A stretch of DNA of 53,723 bases from positions 79,498 to 133,220 of the forward strand of contig PLRJ01000060.1 in NCBI GenBank assembly GCA_003163855.1. The letters run 5' to 3'. Shown here piece by piece: positions 15,874-24,853 of this stretch. Each line of letters opens with the position of its first letter. Position 1 is the stretch's first letter. The stretch is from Bryobacterales bacterium. Its GTDB lineage: Bacteria; Acidobacteriota; Terriglobia; Bryobacterales; Bryobacteraceae. The translations under genes and the position numbers were made by a program. The notes under the pieces were generated by a model. That model saw nothing but the letters and a program-made list of their open reading frames with translations. It searched no databases and had not been told where the DNA came from.

Positions 15874-17289
15874 TCAGTTGACGCCCAGCGAACCGCGAAC
15901 GGAGTTGATCAACTTCGCCGGATCGTAAGCGATGCCATCTTTAAACACATACTCCACATGCTCAACGTCTTGAATGTTCTTCGATGGATCTCCCGATACC
16001 ATAACCATGTCAGCGCGCTTGCCCTTGGCGATTGATCCGATGCTGCCGGCCTGATTCAGGTACTGCGCTCCGTTGAATGTGTAAATCTGAATCGCCTGCT
16101 CCGGAGTAAACCCCGCTTCCACCAGCAGTTCCAGGTTGCGCTCGTCACCGAAGCCCGGCAGTGCGCCGCCGTTACCAGTCGGATCGCAACCGGCCATCAG
16201 CAAACCGCCTGCCACCACAAAAGCGCGCTCGAAAGCCATCTCTTTCTTAAGCTGCGCCAGCGGCCGGTCCGAATGCGCCGCCGAAGTTCGCTCCTTGGCC
16301 GCCAGATAGGACAGCGCGGCATCGTGCGACATTGTCTCAAGCATGCGCGCAGTCAACGCCGGCCGGCCCGGAACCATGGCATCGAAGACAGCCAGCGTCG
16401 AAGTGATGGCGACATGATGAGATAGCAACGTCTGGATCATCTTTTGCGCCGGCTCGCCGGCCAGATCCAGCGACAAAATCGATTCTACGCCTTTGCCACC
16501 GCCCGGGCAAACGTTCAACTGTTTGCCCGCAACGAACTCGGTATCGGCAATCAGGCCATGTTCCAGATTGTCGATGCCTAGCTCGGCCGCTTCGGTAAAG
16601 CCCACCGAACACAGATGGCCTGTCACTTTGAAGTGATGCTTGTGCGCCTCTTCAATCGCTGCCTTCAGCGCATCGTGCGAGATATTCATGTAGGCCTTGA
16701 AAGAAGTCGCGCCTTCCGAGACCCAGTAATCGACCAAGCGGCGCGCTTGTTCCGGCGTTGCCAGCGCGGGCATCTGAATGGAGAAACTGCCGGTGCCTTC
16801 TATGTACGGACCGGTCACATCCATCTTCGGTCCCGGCATGTCGCCTTTGTCAATCGCTCGCTTGATATTCAGGTCGGTGTAAGGCTCAAGCGACCCGGCC
16901 GTTCGCATCGTGGTGATTCCCGCCGCAAGGTACAGGCGTGGCGCCGACAAAGCTTGCTCATCATACAGCGGAGCACCAAATCCGGACGGATAGAAGATAT
17001 GTTCATGCATGCCCACCAAGCCCGGGTAAACAGTTTTGCCGGAGCCATCGATAACGCGCGCACCCGCGGGAACTTGCACCGCACCCGCATTACCCACCGA
17101 TGCAATCACGCCATGATCGATAACGATAGTCTGATCCGAGCTTGCCGGAGCGCCAGTTCCATCCATCACGCGCACGTGTTGCAGGGCAATAACCGGTTCC
17201 CCGAAAGCAATAAAGGGAGCCGTCCCAGGGGTCAGCATACCTTGACCTCTTAGGAGACTCGCCAATGATAAAAGAAGAAGGGTCCGCAT
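15874..17289 (-). CDS. Secreted imidazolonepropionase-like amidohydrolase
   Basis: Amidohydrolase-superfamily protein of 471 residues with an N-terminal signal-like segment (MRTLLLLSLASLLRGQG). Metal-binding motifs are HEH in LVGMHEHIFYPSG (about 100-105), later His residues in HLCSVGFTEAAELGIDNLEH, and the Asp in LLMAGCDPTGNGG. The end carries the typical KGKRADMVMVSGDPSKNI. The family includes prolidases and cyclic amidases. Acidobacteria often carry many exported paralogues. The substrate is unknown. It ends the same leftward strand block as the Gfo/Idh/MocA gene, 38 bp downstream of it, possibly co-transcribed. Confidence 0.9.
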   Translation of the reverse strand: MRTLLLLSLASLLRGQGMLTPGTAPFIAFGEPVIALQHVRVMDGTGAPASSDQTIVIDHGVIASVGNAGAVQVPAGARVIDGSGKTVYPGLVGMHEHIFYPSGFGAPLYDEQALSAPRLYLAAGITTMRTAGSLEPYTDLNIKRAIDKGDMPGPKMDVTGPYIEGTGSFSIQMPALATPEQARRLVDYWVSEGATSFKAYMNISHDALKAAIEEAHKHHFKVTGHLCSVGFTEAAELGIDNLEHGLIADTEFVAGKQLNVCPGGGKGVESILSLDLAGEPAQKMIQTLLSHHVAITSTLAVFDAMVPGRPALTARMLETMSHDAALSYLAAKERTSAAHSDRPLAQLKKEMAFERAFVVAGGLLMAGCDPTGNGGALPGFGDERNLELLVEAGFTPEQAIQIYTFNGAQYLNQAGSIGSIAKGKRADMVMVSGDPSKNIQDVEHVEYVFKDGIAYDPAKLINSVRGSLGVN

Positions 17290-17327
17290 AGCTGAACTAT
17301 CGTAGCGGACCCGTTATTAGTCACGCC

Positions 17328-18479
17328 CTAGTTTTTAGGACTCTTTTCCTTGCCGCGTGCCGGTGACGAGGCATGCACCATCTCCGGCGTTCGTTCCGCG
17401 CCTAGCGTCTCCTCCTGGCTGGGTGAAATGCGGCGCTTTACGGTTACCGTTTCCACTTTCTCGAACCGCCCCGACTTGATGCTGCGCAACGCCGCTTCAA
17501 TTACTTTGACATCTGCCATGCCTTCCCAGCCATCGGGTTCAGGATCTTGGCCCGAAAGTATGCAGTCCGAGAAGTATTTCATCTCGCCTCCGAAATGGTC
17601 GGTGTTCTTGAAACTTCTGTCGCTCTTGTCCTCGCCAATCCCTACCGTAAACGCAAGCGATTTCCCGTACATAAAAGCCGGATCCGCTTGCAGCATGCCT
17701 TTTGATCCGACAACTGTGTACTGGTCGACCATATTCCCGTAGTACGAAACAGTGAACTGCGCTAGTCGTTCATTGGGAAAACGTAGAGTCACACTAACGG
17801 TGTCATCCAGGTCTGGAAATCCGGATGCGGGATGACGAGTCGCAGTGGCAAACGCCTCAATCGGTTCGTCCTCAAACAGATTGCGTACACCATTAATGGG
17901 ATAGGGCCCCATATCGAACAGCGGTCCGGCCAGGATTCCGTTCTCCACTCGGTGGTTAGCGGGATCGACCAACTGGCAGAAGGTAGACGTAAAGAGGTGT
18001 ACTTCACCCAACTCGCCCGATCTCACTTTCTCGATAGCGGCAATCGTCGCCGGCTCAAAGTGAAGGCGGTAAGCCACCATGAGTTTCGCTCCCGATTTCT
18101 GCTGGGCATCGAGTATCCTCTGGCACGCCGCCGAACTGACTTCCATGGGCTTCTCGAGAAGCACGTGGATACCCGCCTCCAGCGCGGGCACGGCAAACTC
18201 CGCATGCCGCCAGTTGGGTGTTGCAATATAAAGAGCATCCACCGTGCCCGACGAAAGAAGTTCGCCGAACTGTTCATAAGAGTAAGTCTTCGCCACATCG
18301 TACATCTGGCTAAGCCGCGTGGCCTTTTCCGGGTCGCTTGTCACCAGCGCTGTAATCTCCGAATTGCCGGTGTGTTCAACGCCGGGCATCATCGCCTCTT
18401 GCGCAATGCTGCCAAGAGCAACAATGCCGTATCTTATCTTCTTATCCGAAGAAGTTCCTAGAAGGTTGGAAAGTTTCAT
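17328..18479 (-). CDS. Gfo/Idh/MocA family NAD(P)-dependent oxidoreductase
   Basis: Sugar-type dehydrogenase of 383 residues. The start at MKLSNLLGTSSDKKIRYGIV is preferred over an upstream frame to 18602 that would overlap the divergent gene. The Rossmann motif is GIVALGSIAQEAMMPG, followed by the family signature LLEKPMEVS (about 118-126) and AYRLHFEPA. The C-terminal beta-sheet domain has GPLFDMGPYPINGVRNLFED, close to glucose-fructose oxidoreductases. No Tat signal is visible. The C-terminal tail (about 360-383) is charged and disordered. It diverges from the sugar-acid operon at 18583, sharing a 103-bp control region with a perfect 12-bp palindrome. Confidence 0.92.
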   Translation of the reverse strand: MKLSNLLGTSSDKKIRYGIVALGSIAQEAMMPGVEHTGNSEITALVTSDPEKATRLSQMYDVAKTYSYEQFGELLSSGTVDALYIATPNWRHAEFAVPALEAGIHVLLEKPMEVSSAACQRILDAQQKSGAKLMVAYRLHFEPATIAAIEKVRSGELGEVHLFTSTFCQLVDPANHRVENGILAGPLFDMGPYPINGVRNLFEDEPIEAFATATRHPASGFPDLDDTVSVTLRFPNERLAQFTVSYYGNMVDQYTVVGSKGMLQADPAFMYGKSLAFTVGIGEDKSDRSFKNTDHFGGEMKYFSDCILSGQDPEPDGWEGMADVKVIEAALRSIKSGRFEKVETVTVKRRISPSQEETLGAERTPEMVHASSPARGKEKSPKN

Positions 18480-18496
18480 AAAGGCCTCACGCAGTA

Positions 18497-18508
18497 AGAC
18501 TGCAGTCT
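18497..18508. promoter_or_regulatory. Perfect 12-bp palindrome between divergent genes
   Basis: AGACTGCAGTCT lies 17 bp upstream of the Gfo/Idh/MocA start and 74 bp upstream of the enolase-superfamily start. A short perfect palindrome in a divergent promoter region is a reasonable regulator-binding site, but no cognate regulator gene is in the neighbourhood. A GGAGGAG about 17-23 bp upstream of 18583 may serve as a distant Shine-Dalgarno. Confidence 0.3.
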
Positions 18509-18582
18509 CCGTAAAAGCGTGGCGGTGAAATCTTCGGGCGCTTATTTGGAAACTACCGGGGAGGAGCGGAGTCTCACCAGCG

Positions 18583-19677
18583 ATGTTAGATGCCGCTATC
18601 ACGGGCAGTCAGGTAAGGGTTTATACCGTACCCACCGACGCACCCGAGGCGGATGGAACGTTCAAATGGACCAGTACCACCATGGTACTGGTGGAGATCC
18701 AATCTGGCGATCAAAGCGGCATCGGCTACACGTATGCGGATGCGGCGACTGGCAAACTAGCGCGATCGCTACTGGAGAAAGTTGTTCACGGAAGGGATGC
18801 CTTCCGTCATAACGAGATCTGGCTGTCACTGCTTCGTCATGTCAGGAACTCGGGCGAGTGTGGCATTTCGCACATGGCTATTGCCGCAATCGATAACGCC
18901 TTATGGGATCTGCGGGGACAATTATTGAAGACGCCGGTAGTAAACCTGCTGGGTGCTGCCCGCCCTGGTATTCCAGTTTATGGCAGCGGAGGCTTCACCT
19001 CCTATAGCGATGAGCAACTGACTGATCAACTGGGAGGCTGGGCGCACGACGGATTCTTCATGGTGAAGATGAAGGTGGGCACCCACCCCTGCGACGACTT
19101 GCGCCGCGCTAAAGTGGCCCGCCAAGCCATCGGCAATGAGGTGAAGCTCTTTGTGGATGCGAATGGCGCCTACACAGTTCCGCAAGCAGTCTCCATGATC
19201 AACGAGTTTGCCAGTGTCGGCGTCACTTGGATGGAGGAGCCCGTCAGTTCCGACAACCTCGCCGGTCTGAATCAGGTCCGGGAGCGTGCGCCCGCTGGCA
19301 TGGACATCGCCGCCGGTGAATACGGTTACACAGGCTGGTATTTCCGCCGCATGATTGACCATCAGTCAGTTACGGTGCTGCAGGCTGATGCTACTCGCTG
19401 TGGCGGTGTCACTGGTTTTCTGGCTGCGGCCGCTTTGTGCTGGGCGGGAAATATGCCGCTGTCTTCGCACTGCGGACCCAGCATGCATCTTCACGTTTGT
19501 TGCTCCGTTCCGCGGGCCATTCACATGGAATTCTTCCACGATCATGCCCGCATTGAACGGATGTTTTTTGATGGCTTTTGCGAGCCGGTAAAGGGAGTTA
19601 TGTCACCCGACCTCTCTCGCCCCGGCATGGGTCTCGAGTTGAAGGAACAGGACGCTTCGAAATATCTGGAGGATTGA
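18583..19677 (+). CDS. Mandelate racemase/muconate lactonizing enzyme family protein (enolase superfamily)
   Basis: Enolase-superfamily protein of 364 residues. Capping domain at about 1-120, then the barrel with KMKVG (catalytic Lys region, about 162-166) and metal ligands in VDANGAY (Asp), WMEEPVS (Glu) and AAGEYGYTG (Glu). SSHCGPSMHLHV carries a candidate catalytic His. In this family such proteins dehydrate acid sugars or epimerise acids by abstracting the alpha proton next to a carboxylate. It opens an operon whose next gene starts directly at its stop (19677/19678). Neighbours fit a sugar-acid catabolic or oxidative route. Which acid is used cannot be told. Confidence 0.9.
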   Translation: MLDAAITGSQVRVYTVPTDAPEADGTFKWTSTTMVLVEIQSGDQSGIGYTYADAATGKLARSLLEKVVHGRDAFRHNEIWLSLLRHVRNSGECGISHMAIAAIDNALWDLRGQLLKTPVVNLLGAARPGIPVYGSGGFTSYSDEQLTDQLGGWAHDGFFMVKMKVGTHPCDDLRRAKVARQAIGNEVKLFVDANGAYTVPQAVSMINEFASVGVTWMEEPVSSDNLAGLNQVRERAPAGMDIAAGEYGYTGWYFRRMIDHQSVTVLQADATRCGGVTGFLAAAALCWAGNMPLSSHCGPSMHLHVCCSVPRAIHMEFFHDHARIERMFFDGFCEPVKGVMSPDLSRPGMGLELKEQDASKYLED

Positions 19678-21429
19678 ATGGCAAAGCAAGTATCAGACCT
19701 GATTGTGGAACGGCTGCTCGATTGGGGCGTCGACACCATTTTCGGATTTCCCGGTGATGGCGTGGACGGCTTCTTTGAGTCGTTGCGGACGCATAAAGAC
19801 CAACTTAAGTTCATCCAGGTGCGCCACGAAGAAGCCGCCGCCTTTGCTGCCGTCGGGTATGCCAAGTATACGGGAAAATTAGGAGTCTGCTGCGCAACAT
19901 CCGGACCTGGGGGAGTGCACTTACTTAACGGTCTCTATGACGCCAAGTGCGATCAGCAACCTGTGCTCGCCATTACCGGCCACACCTTCCATGACCTGAT
20001 CGGTATGGACTATCAGCAGGATGTCGATCTCGACAAGTTGTTCATGGACGTTTGCGAATTCAACCAGCGAGTGATGGGTCCCGACCATGCCATCAATGTC
20101 GTCGATATGGCCGTGAGGACCTCCTATGGACGGCGAGGCGTCTCTCATATTTGCATTCCCAAGGACATTCAGGAATGGCCCGTCACTGCCGGCAAGCGCA
20201 GCAACGCAAACATCCCGCACCACAGCGGCGACTGGAGTGCACCGTCTACCGCGAAGCCATCCCAAGCCATCATTAAGCTGGCGGCCGATATTATCAACGA
20301 TGGATCGAAGGTAGCCATCTTTGTAGGGCGTGGCGCTCTTCACTGCCGCCAGGAGGTGACCCAACTTGCCGAAACTGTCGGTGGTCCGGTGATCAAGGCG
20401 CTGCTGGGCAAAGCCGTGCTGCCTGATCGAAGTCCGGTCACAACGGGTGGTCTCGGACTTTTAGGAACTGCCCCTTCTGTGGATGCGATGGAGGAATGCG
20501 ACACGCTGATCATGATCGGCACCAGCTTCCCTTACATGGAGTTCCTGCCGAAACCTGGACAGGCAAAGTGCGTGCAGATTGATTTAGATGCCACCCGCAT
20601 AGGTCTGCGGCACCCGGTTGACGTCGGTTTGGTGGGCGATTCGAAGACGATTCTGGCCGCTCTACTCCCTCTTATCAAGCATAAGAGCGACCGCTTCCTC
20701 CGAAAAGCACAAGATCGTATGAAGAGCTGGAATGCGCTGATGGAGGAACGCGGCACGCGCCAGGATATGCCGATGAAGCCCCAGGTGGTGACGCACACCC
20801 TCAACAAACTGCTGAAAGACGATGCAATTGTTTCCTCCGATAGCGGTACCATCGCCACCTGGACTGCGCGCCAGGTTGAAATGCGGGGCGACATGCAATT
20901 CTCGCTTTCCGGCTCACTCGCCACCATGGCCAACGGCCTGCCTTATAGCATTGGTGCGGCGGTCGCTTATCCGGGCCGGCAGGTGGTCTGCATCGTCGGA
21001 GATGGCGGACTTACTATGCTGATGGGTGAGATAGCGACACTTGTAAAGTACAAGCTTCAGGTAACGGTAATCATCATCAAGAATAATGTTCTTGGCCAGA
21101 TCAAGTGGGAACAGATGATTCTGGAAGGCAACCCGGAATTCGGAGTTGAGCTTGAGCCTATAGACTTTGCAAAAGTAGCCGAGGCCTGTGGGGCGCGCGG
21201 CTTTACACTGGAAAAGCCGGAGGATGCCGAACAGGTACTTCGCCAGGCGCTAAGTACGCAGGGCCCCTCTGTAGTGCAGGCGGTGGTTGATCCAAACGAG
21301 CCTCCGATGCCCGGCAAAATCACCACCGAGCAAGCTCTTCACTTTGCCAAGTCTCTGGTGCGAGGCCAGAAGGACGCAGTCAAGATAATCAAGACCATCA
21401 GCGAAGACCAGGTTCGCGAGGTCATTTAG
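19678..21429 (+). CDS. ThDP-dependent enzyme (pyruvate oxidase/acetolactate synthase family)
   Basis: Protein of 583 residues with three-domain POX/AHAS architecture. The Pyr domain (1-170) has FGFPGDGVDGFFESL and the catalytic Glu in VRHEEAAAFAAVGYA. The central domain (190-330) has IFVGRGALHCRQEV. The PP domain carries the GDG-to-NN ThDP motif, starting GDGGLTMLMGEIATL and ending KNN. It is nearest in look to bacterial pyruvate oxidase-type enzymes. Whether it is a decarboxylase, ligase or oxidase is not decided by the sequence. The stop is followed after 3 bp by the next ATG. In this operon it may split the 2-keto acid made by the upstream dehydratase (inference). Confidence 0.88.
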   Translation: MAKQVSDLIVERLLDWGVDTIFGFPGDGVDGFFESLRTHKDQLKFIQVRHEEAAAFAAVGYAKYTGKLGVCCATSGPGGVHLLNGLYDAKCDQQPVLAITGHTFHDLIGMDYQQDVDLDKLFMDVCEFNQRVMGPDHAINVVDMAVRTSYGRRGVSHICIPKDIQEWPVTAGKRSNANIPHHSGDWSAPSTAKPSQAIIKLAADIINDGSKVAIFVGRGALHCRQEVTQLAETVGGPVIKALLGKAVLPDRSPVTTGGLGLLGTAPSVDAMEECDTLIMIGTSFPYMEFLPKPGQAKCVQIDLDATRIGLRHPVDVGLVGDSKTILAALLPLIKHKSDRFLRKAQDRMKSWNALMEERGTRQDMPMKPQVVTHTLNKLLKDDAIVSSDSGTIATWTARQVEMRGDMQFSLSGSLATMANGLPYSIGAAVAYPGRQVVCIVGDGGLTMLMGEIATLVKYKLQVTVIIIKNNVLGQIKWEQMILEGNPEFGVELEPIDFAKVAEACGARGFTLEKPEDAEQVLRQALSTQGPSVVQAVVDPNEPPMPGKITTEQALHFAKSLVRGQKDAVKIIKTISEDQVREVI

Positions 21430-21432
21430 CGA

Positions 21433-22359
21433 ATGACGACTGAACTGGCAGTCTACGCGAATGACATTCGCGAGGGTAAATTTCAGCGCAGCTTGTCGTT
21501 ACTGACTGCGGCCACAAGCGTAGTCAGCGGCCTTGAAGTTGCCTACGAACATTATCGCGGCAGTTATAGCCGGCGCGTAATGTACACACCCGTCATTCTA
21601 AGTGGCCTGTTGGCGTGCGCTGCGTTTGCGGCGTTCTTCAGCCGGCGAGCCGCGCGCACCGTGCTGCGTTTCGTATCCGCGGCGACACTACTTGATGCGT
21701 TTGTAGGCTTTTATTTCCACATTCGAGGCATTCACCGGAAGCCGGGTGGCTGGCGCTTCCCCATGACCAACATGATTATGGGTCCGCCGATCTTCGCGCC
21801 GCTCCTGTTCGGGACCAGCGCGTACCTCGGCCTGATCGCGTCGTACTTGCAGCGCGAAGAGGCAGGCCAGAACGACAATGGCAAAGATGGGGACACTTGG
21901 CTGGCGCGCTTACTGCCTAGCTCGGCAAGCCGGGAGCTTCTTTCCAGCGAGCAGGATATTCGCGAGGGAAAATTTCAGCGGCAGGTTGCCATTGCTGCCG
22001 GCATCAGCGCGCTGCTGAGCGGCTTTGAAGCCTACTATTCGCATTACAAAAACAATTTCCGCTACAAGGTTCAATGGTCTCCAATCATCATTGCGCCTAT
22101 GCTGGCAGCGGCAGCTTTTGCTTCTGTTGGCAGCCGTCGAGCGGCAACGACGATTCTTCCAGCGGCTTCCGCTTTGGCCTCAGCCGATGCGGCCGTCGGT
22201 TTTTACTATCACGCGCGCGGCGTGTTGCGCCGGCCTGGCGGCCGCAAGCACCTTGTCTACAACATTATTTATGGCCCGCCCATCTTTGCACCATTATTGT
22301 TTGGCGCGGCTGGTTTCCTCGGATTCATGGCTAGTCTACTGAGGCGGAGGCGCGCATGA
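21433..22359 (+). CDS. Membrane protein made of two tandem homologous halves, unknown function
   Basis: Protein of 308 residues that I cannot assign. It is an internal duplication. Residues about 10-145 and 175-305 share DIREGKFQR near their starts, SGLE/SGFE, HY, then FY.H.RG, RKPGG/RRPGG, and IMGPPIFAPLLFG / IYGPPIFAPLLFG with FLG.. at the end. Each half has about three hydrophobic segments, so the whole likely has six. The paired HY/FYxH histidines and GPPIFAPLLFG repeats hint at a cofactor or membrane subunit, but no haem motif is clear. Its stop overlaps the next start (ATGA). Placed between a ThDP enzyme and a gluconate-dehydrogenase-like subunit, it may anchor or accept electrons from the GMC dehydrogenase (inference). 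Confidence 0.75.
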   Translation: MTTELAVYANDIREGKFQRSLSLLTAATSVVSGLEVAYEHYRGSYSRRVMYTPVILSGLLACAAFAAFFSRRAARTVLRFVSAATLLDAFVGFYFHIRGIHRKPGGWRFPMTNMIMGPPIFAPLLFGTSAYLGLIASYLQREEAGQNDNGKDGDTWLARLLPSSASRELLSSEQDIREGKFQRQVAIAAGISALLSGFEAYYSHYKNNFRYKVQWSPIIIAPMLAAAAFASVGSRRAATTILPAASALASADAAVGFYYHARGVLRRPGGRKHLVYNIIYGPPIFAPLLFGAAGFLGFMASLLRRRRA

Positions 22360-23141
22360 GCAGTTACAAAGACAACGATCCCACGTTACGTCCGATTGAC
22401 GGAGAGACCGGGGAGCCGCTGGCTCCAATGCGGCAGCCAGGCTACTACGCAGGATTCAGCACGCTCTCACAAAGTCCCTTCTGGGATGACGCGACTCGAA
22501 AGACGGTTACCGAGAGAGTAAAAGATCCTCCGCAGCGCCGGTTCTTCAGTGAAAGCGAATGGAAGTTCTGGGAGGCGGTTTTCGATCATCTGATTCCGCA
22601 GACTGACCGGACCACCGACCGCCGCATTCCACTACTACCGCCGCTAGATGCGCGTCTCTATGAAAATCGGACGGTAGGTTATCGCTTCCAGTCCATGCCG
22701 CACGACCGTGAAGTCTATATTCTCGGAATTGAAGCCATCAATGCGGAATCGCAAGCACGATTCAATGGCGATTTTGTCTTTCTTGGACACTGGCAGCAGG
22801 AAAAAGTTATTCAGGCCCTCCACGACCGGCGTCCGAAAGCTGCGCGTTACATTTGGAAGCGGATGTCCATTCACCGCTTCTGGCAAATGATTATGAGCGA
22901 TGCAATAGAGGCGTATTATGCGCACCCTTGGGCGTGGGATGAAATTGGTTTTGGTGGACCCGCCTATCCGCGCGCCTACACAAGGTTGGAGCGCGGCGAA
23001 CCGGAGCCGTGGGAAGTGGCAGAGCAGCGTTACGACTGGCTTCCACCAGATGGAAGCATCTCCGACGAGGTAGAACCGCTGCATCACCTGGATACCGAAG
23101 CCGATCAACATGCGCATGTTTCGCCTGAGAGGAAAGCTTGA
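22356..23141 (+). CDS. Gluconate 2-dehydrogenase subunit 3-like protein
   Basis: Protein of 261 residues. The region about 65-190 (FFSESEWKFWEAVFDHLIPQ, then HDREVYILGIEAINAES and a C-terminal HPWAWDEIGFGGPAYPRAY) matches the gluconate 2-dehydrogenase subunit 3 family, the small subunit of membrane-bound sugar or sugar-acid dehydrogenases. The N-terminal 60 residues are extra (DGETGEPLAPMRQPGYYAGF). No Tat signal is seen, though many family members have one. It overlaps the preceding gene by 4 bp and the following GMC gene by 4 bp (TTGA), so the two subunits should be made together. Confidence 0.85.
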   Translation: MSSYKDNDPTLRPIDGETGEPLAPMRQPGYYAGFSTLSQSPFWDDATRKTVTERVKDPPQRRFFSESEWKFWEAVFDHLIPQTDRTTDRRIPLLPPLDARLYENRTVGYRFQSMPHDREVYILGIEAINAESQARFNGDFVFLGHWQQEKVIQALHDRRPKAARYIWKRMSIHRFWQMIMSDAIEAYYAHPWAWDEIGFGGPAYPRAYTRLERGEPEPWEVAEQRYDWLPPDGSISDEVEPLHHLDTEADQHAHVSPERKA

Positions 23142-24847
23142 AGAATCGAAATAACAAGCACATGCTCGGTCCAATTCAGCACATTCATGTGCCGATGAAG
23201 AAGTTCGGCCCGAACGATTCCGTGGATTACGTCGTTGTGGGGGTTGGGTCGGCCGGCGGAGTTCTGCTCCAGCGTCTGGCGCGCTCGGGATTCAATGTTG
23301 TGGGATTGGAAGCCGGGCCGTTCTGGGATACCGAGAAAGATTGGGTCAGTGACGAGATGGGCTCGCACGAACTCTACTGGGAGGATCCACGGGTTACTGG
23401 CGGATCGGACCCTTTAGCGCTGGGTGCAAATAACTGCGGTAAAGGCGTAGGCGGAGGGTCGGTGCACTGGGCGGCATTTACTCCGAGATTGCATCCTTCG
23501 GACTTCGAGGTTTACACACGAGACGGCGTCGGTGCGGACTGGCCCATCTCTTACAGTGATTTGCTTCCCTACTACGAGCAACTGGAACGCGAGATGCCGG
23601 TTGCCGGACCAGCGTATTATCCGTGGGGCCACCCGCATGGTTACTCCTACGGTCCCCACCCGATGGGCGGGGTCGGAAACACCCTGATAAAGGGTTGTAC
23701 AGCTCTTGGCATACCGGTCTCCATCGGTGGCCCGGTGGCCATTCTTTCAGGATCGTTCGGCGATCGCCAGCATTGCATTTATCGGGGTTTTTGCATTCAA
23801 GGCTGCAAGGTGGGCGCGAAAGCGAGTACGCTGATCACCCATGTTCCCGATGCAATCGAGTCAGGTGCGGAAATTCGCGATCACTCGATGGTTTCGCGCG
23901 TCGAGTTGGGCAGCAATGGCAGAGTTACTGGCGTTCATTATTTTGATCGTGACGGTGAGTCTCATTTCCAAAGGGCGAAGGCAGTCATCATTAGCGGCTA
24001 CGCGATTGAGACTCCTCGTCTGTTACTGAACTCGGCTTGCCGCGGGTTTGAAAATGGCCTTGCGAATTCCAGCGGCACAGTGGGAAAATACCTGATGGCT
24101 CAGGCGGGAAACGTAGTGCTGGGACGCTTTGACCAGCCGGTCCGCATGTACAAAGCGCCGCCCGCGCATGCATTGACGGAGGAGTTTTACGAAACCGATC
24201 CGCGAAACGATTTTGCGCGCGGCTTCGCTATCCAGACTGTAGGGCCGCTGCCGGTGGCTTTTGGGAAGCAGATGCTGGCGGCTAAAAAGGCGTGGGGATG
24301 GGGACTGCGCCGCGAGATGATGGACTACAACCACTGGGCCAGTTTGGGTCTGTTAGGCGAGATTCTGCCCTGGGCTGATAATCGAGTGACGTTGTCTGAA
24401 GACACCGACAGATTTGGACTCCGTGTGGCGCATGTGTCCTTCAATTTGTATGACAACGACAAGAAATTGATCAAGTTCGCAAAGCAAAAAACCATGGAGG
24501 TGATGCGTGCGGCGGGCGCTACCGAGGTTGTTCAGGAGGCTCGCTATGCCCACTTGGTGGGGGCGGCACGCATGGGCGCCAATCCCGAAACTTCCGTGGT
24601 CGACCGGTTCGGGAGAACGCACGATATTGCCAACCTGTTCATATGCGACGGCAGTATTATGCCGACGCAAGGCTCGGCCAATCCTGGACTTACCATTCAA
24701 GCGCTGGCGGCACGGACGGCCGATTACCTGATTTCGCAGGGCAGCCGTATCTTCACCTCCGATGAGCGTGACATGACTCAGCCGGGCATTCGACGCGAGC
24801 TTGCGCCACCGGCCACCTGGGGTAAAGGTGTTCCGAGATTAGTATAG
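23138..24847 (+). CDS. GMC-family FAD oxidoreductase, large subunit of a sugar dehydrogenase
   Basis: Protein of 569 residues with the FAD dinucleotide fold VVGVGSAGGVLLQRLARSGF (about 31-50) and LEAGPFW. GVGGGSVHWAAFTPR (about 105-119) and a Cys cluster CIYRGFCIQGCKVGAKAS follow. The C-terminal GMC signature region is YAHLVGAARMG...LFICDGSIMPTQGSANPGLT. This is the pattern of gluconate/sorbitol-type dehydrogenase large subunits that oxidise polyols or sugar acids at the membrane. The start TTG at 23138 overlaps the subunit-3 stop; MLGPIQ at residue 9 is an alternative ATG start. It ends the operon; the convergent NUDIX gene starts its stop side 6 bp away. Confidence 0.92.
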   Translation: MKNRNNKHMLGPIQHIHVPMKKFGPNDSVDYVVVGVGSAGGVLLQRLARSGFNVVGLEAGPFWDTEKDWVSDEMGSHELYWEDPRVTGGSDPLALGANNCGKGVGGGSVHWAAFTPRLHPSDFEVYTRDGVGADWPISYSDLLPYYEQLEREMPVAGPAYYPWGHPHGYSYGPHPMGGVGNTLIKGCTALGIPVSIGGPVAILSGSFGDRQHCIYRGFCIQGCKVGAKASTLITHVPDAIESGAEIRDHSMVSRVELGSNGRVTGVHYFDRDGESHFQRAKAVIISGYAIETPRLLLNSACRGFENGLANSSGTVGKYLMAQAGNVVLGRFDQPVRMYKAPPAHALTEEFYETDPRNDFARGFAIQTVGPLPVAFGKQMLAAKKAWGWGLRREMMDYNHWASLGLLGEILPWADNRVTLSEDTDRFGLRVAHVSFNLYDNDKKLIKFAKQKTMEVMRAAGATEVVQEARYAHLVGAARMGANPETSVVDRFGRTHDIANLFICDGSIMPTQGSANPGLTIQALAARTADYLISQGSRIFTSDERDMTQPGIRRELAPPATWGKGVPRLV

Positions 24848-24853
24848 AAATGC

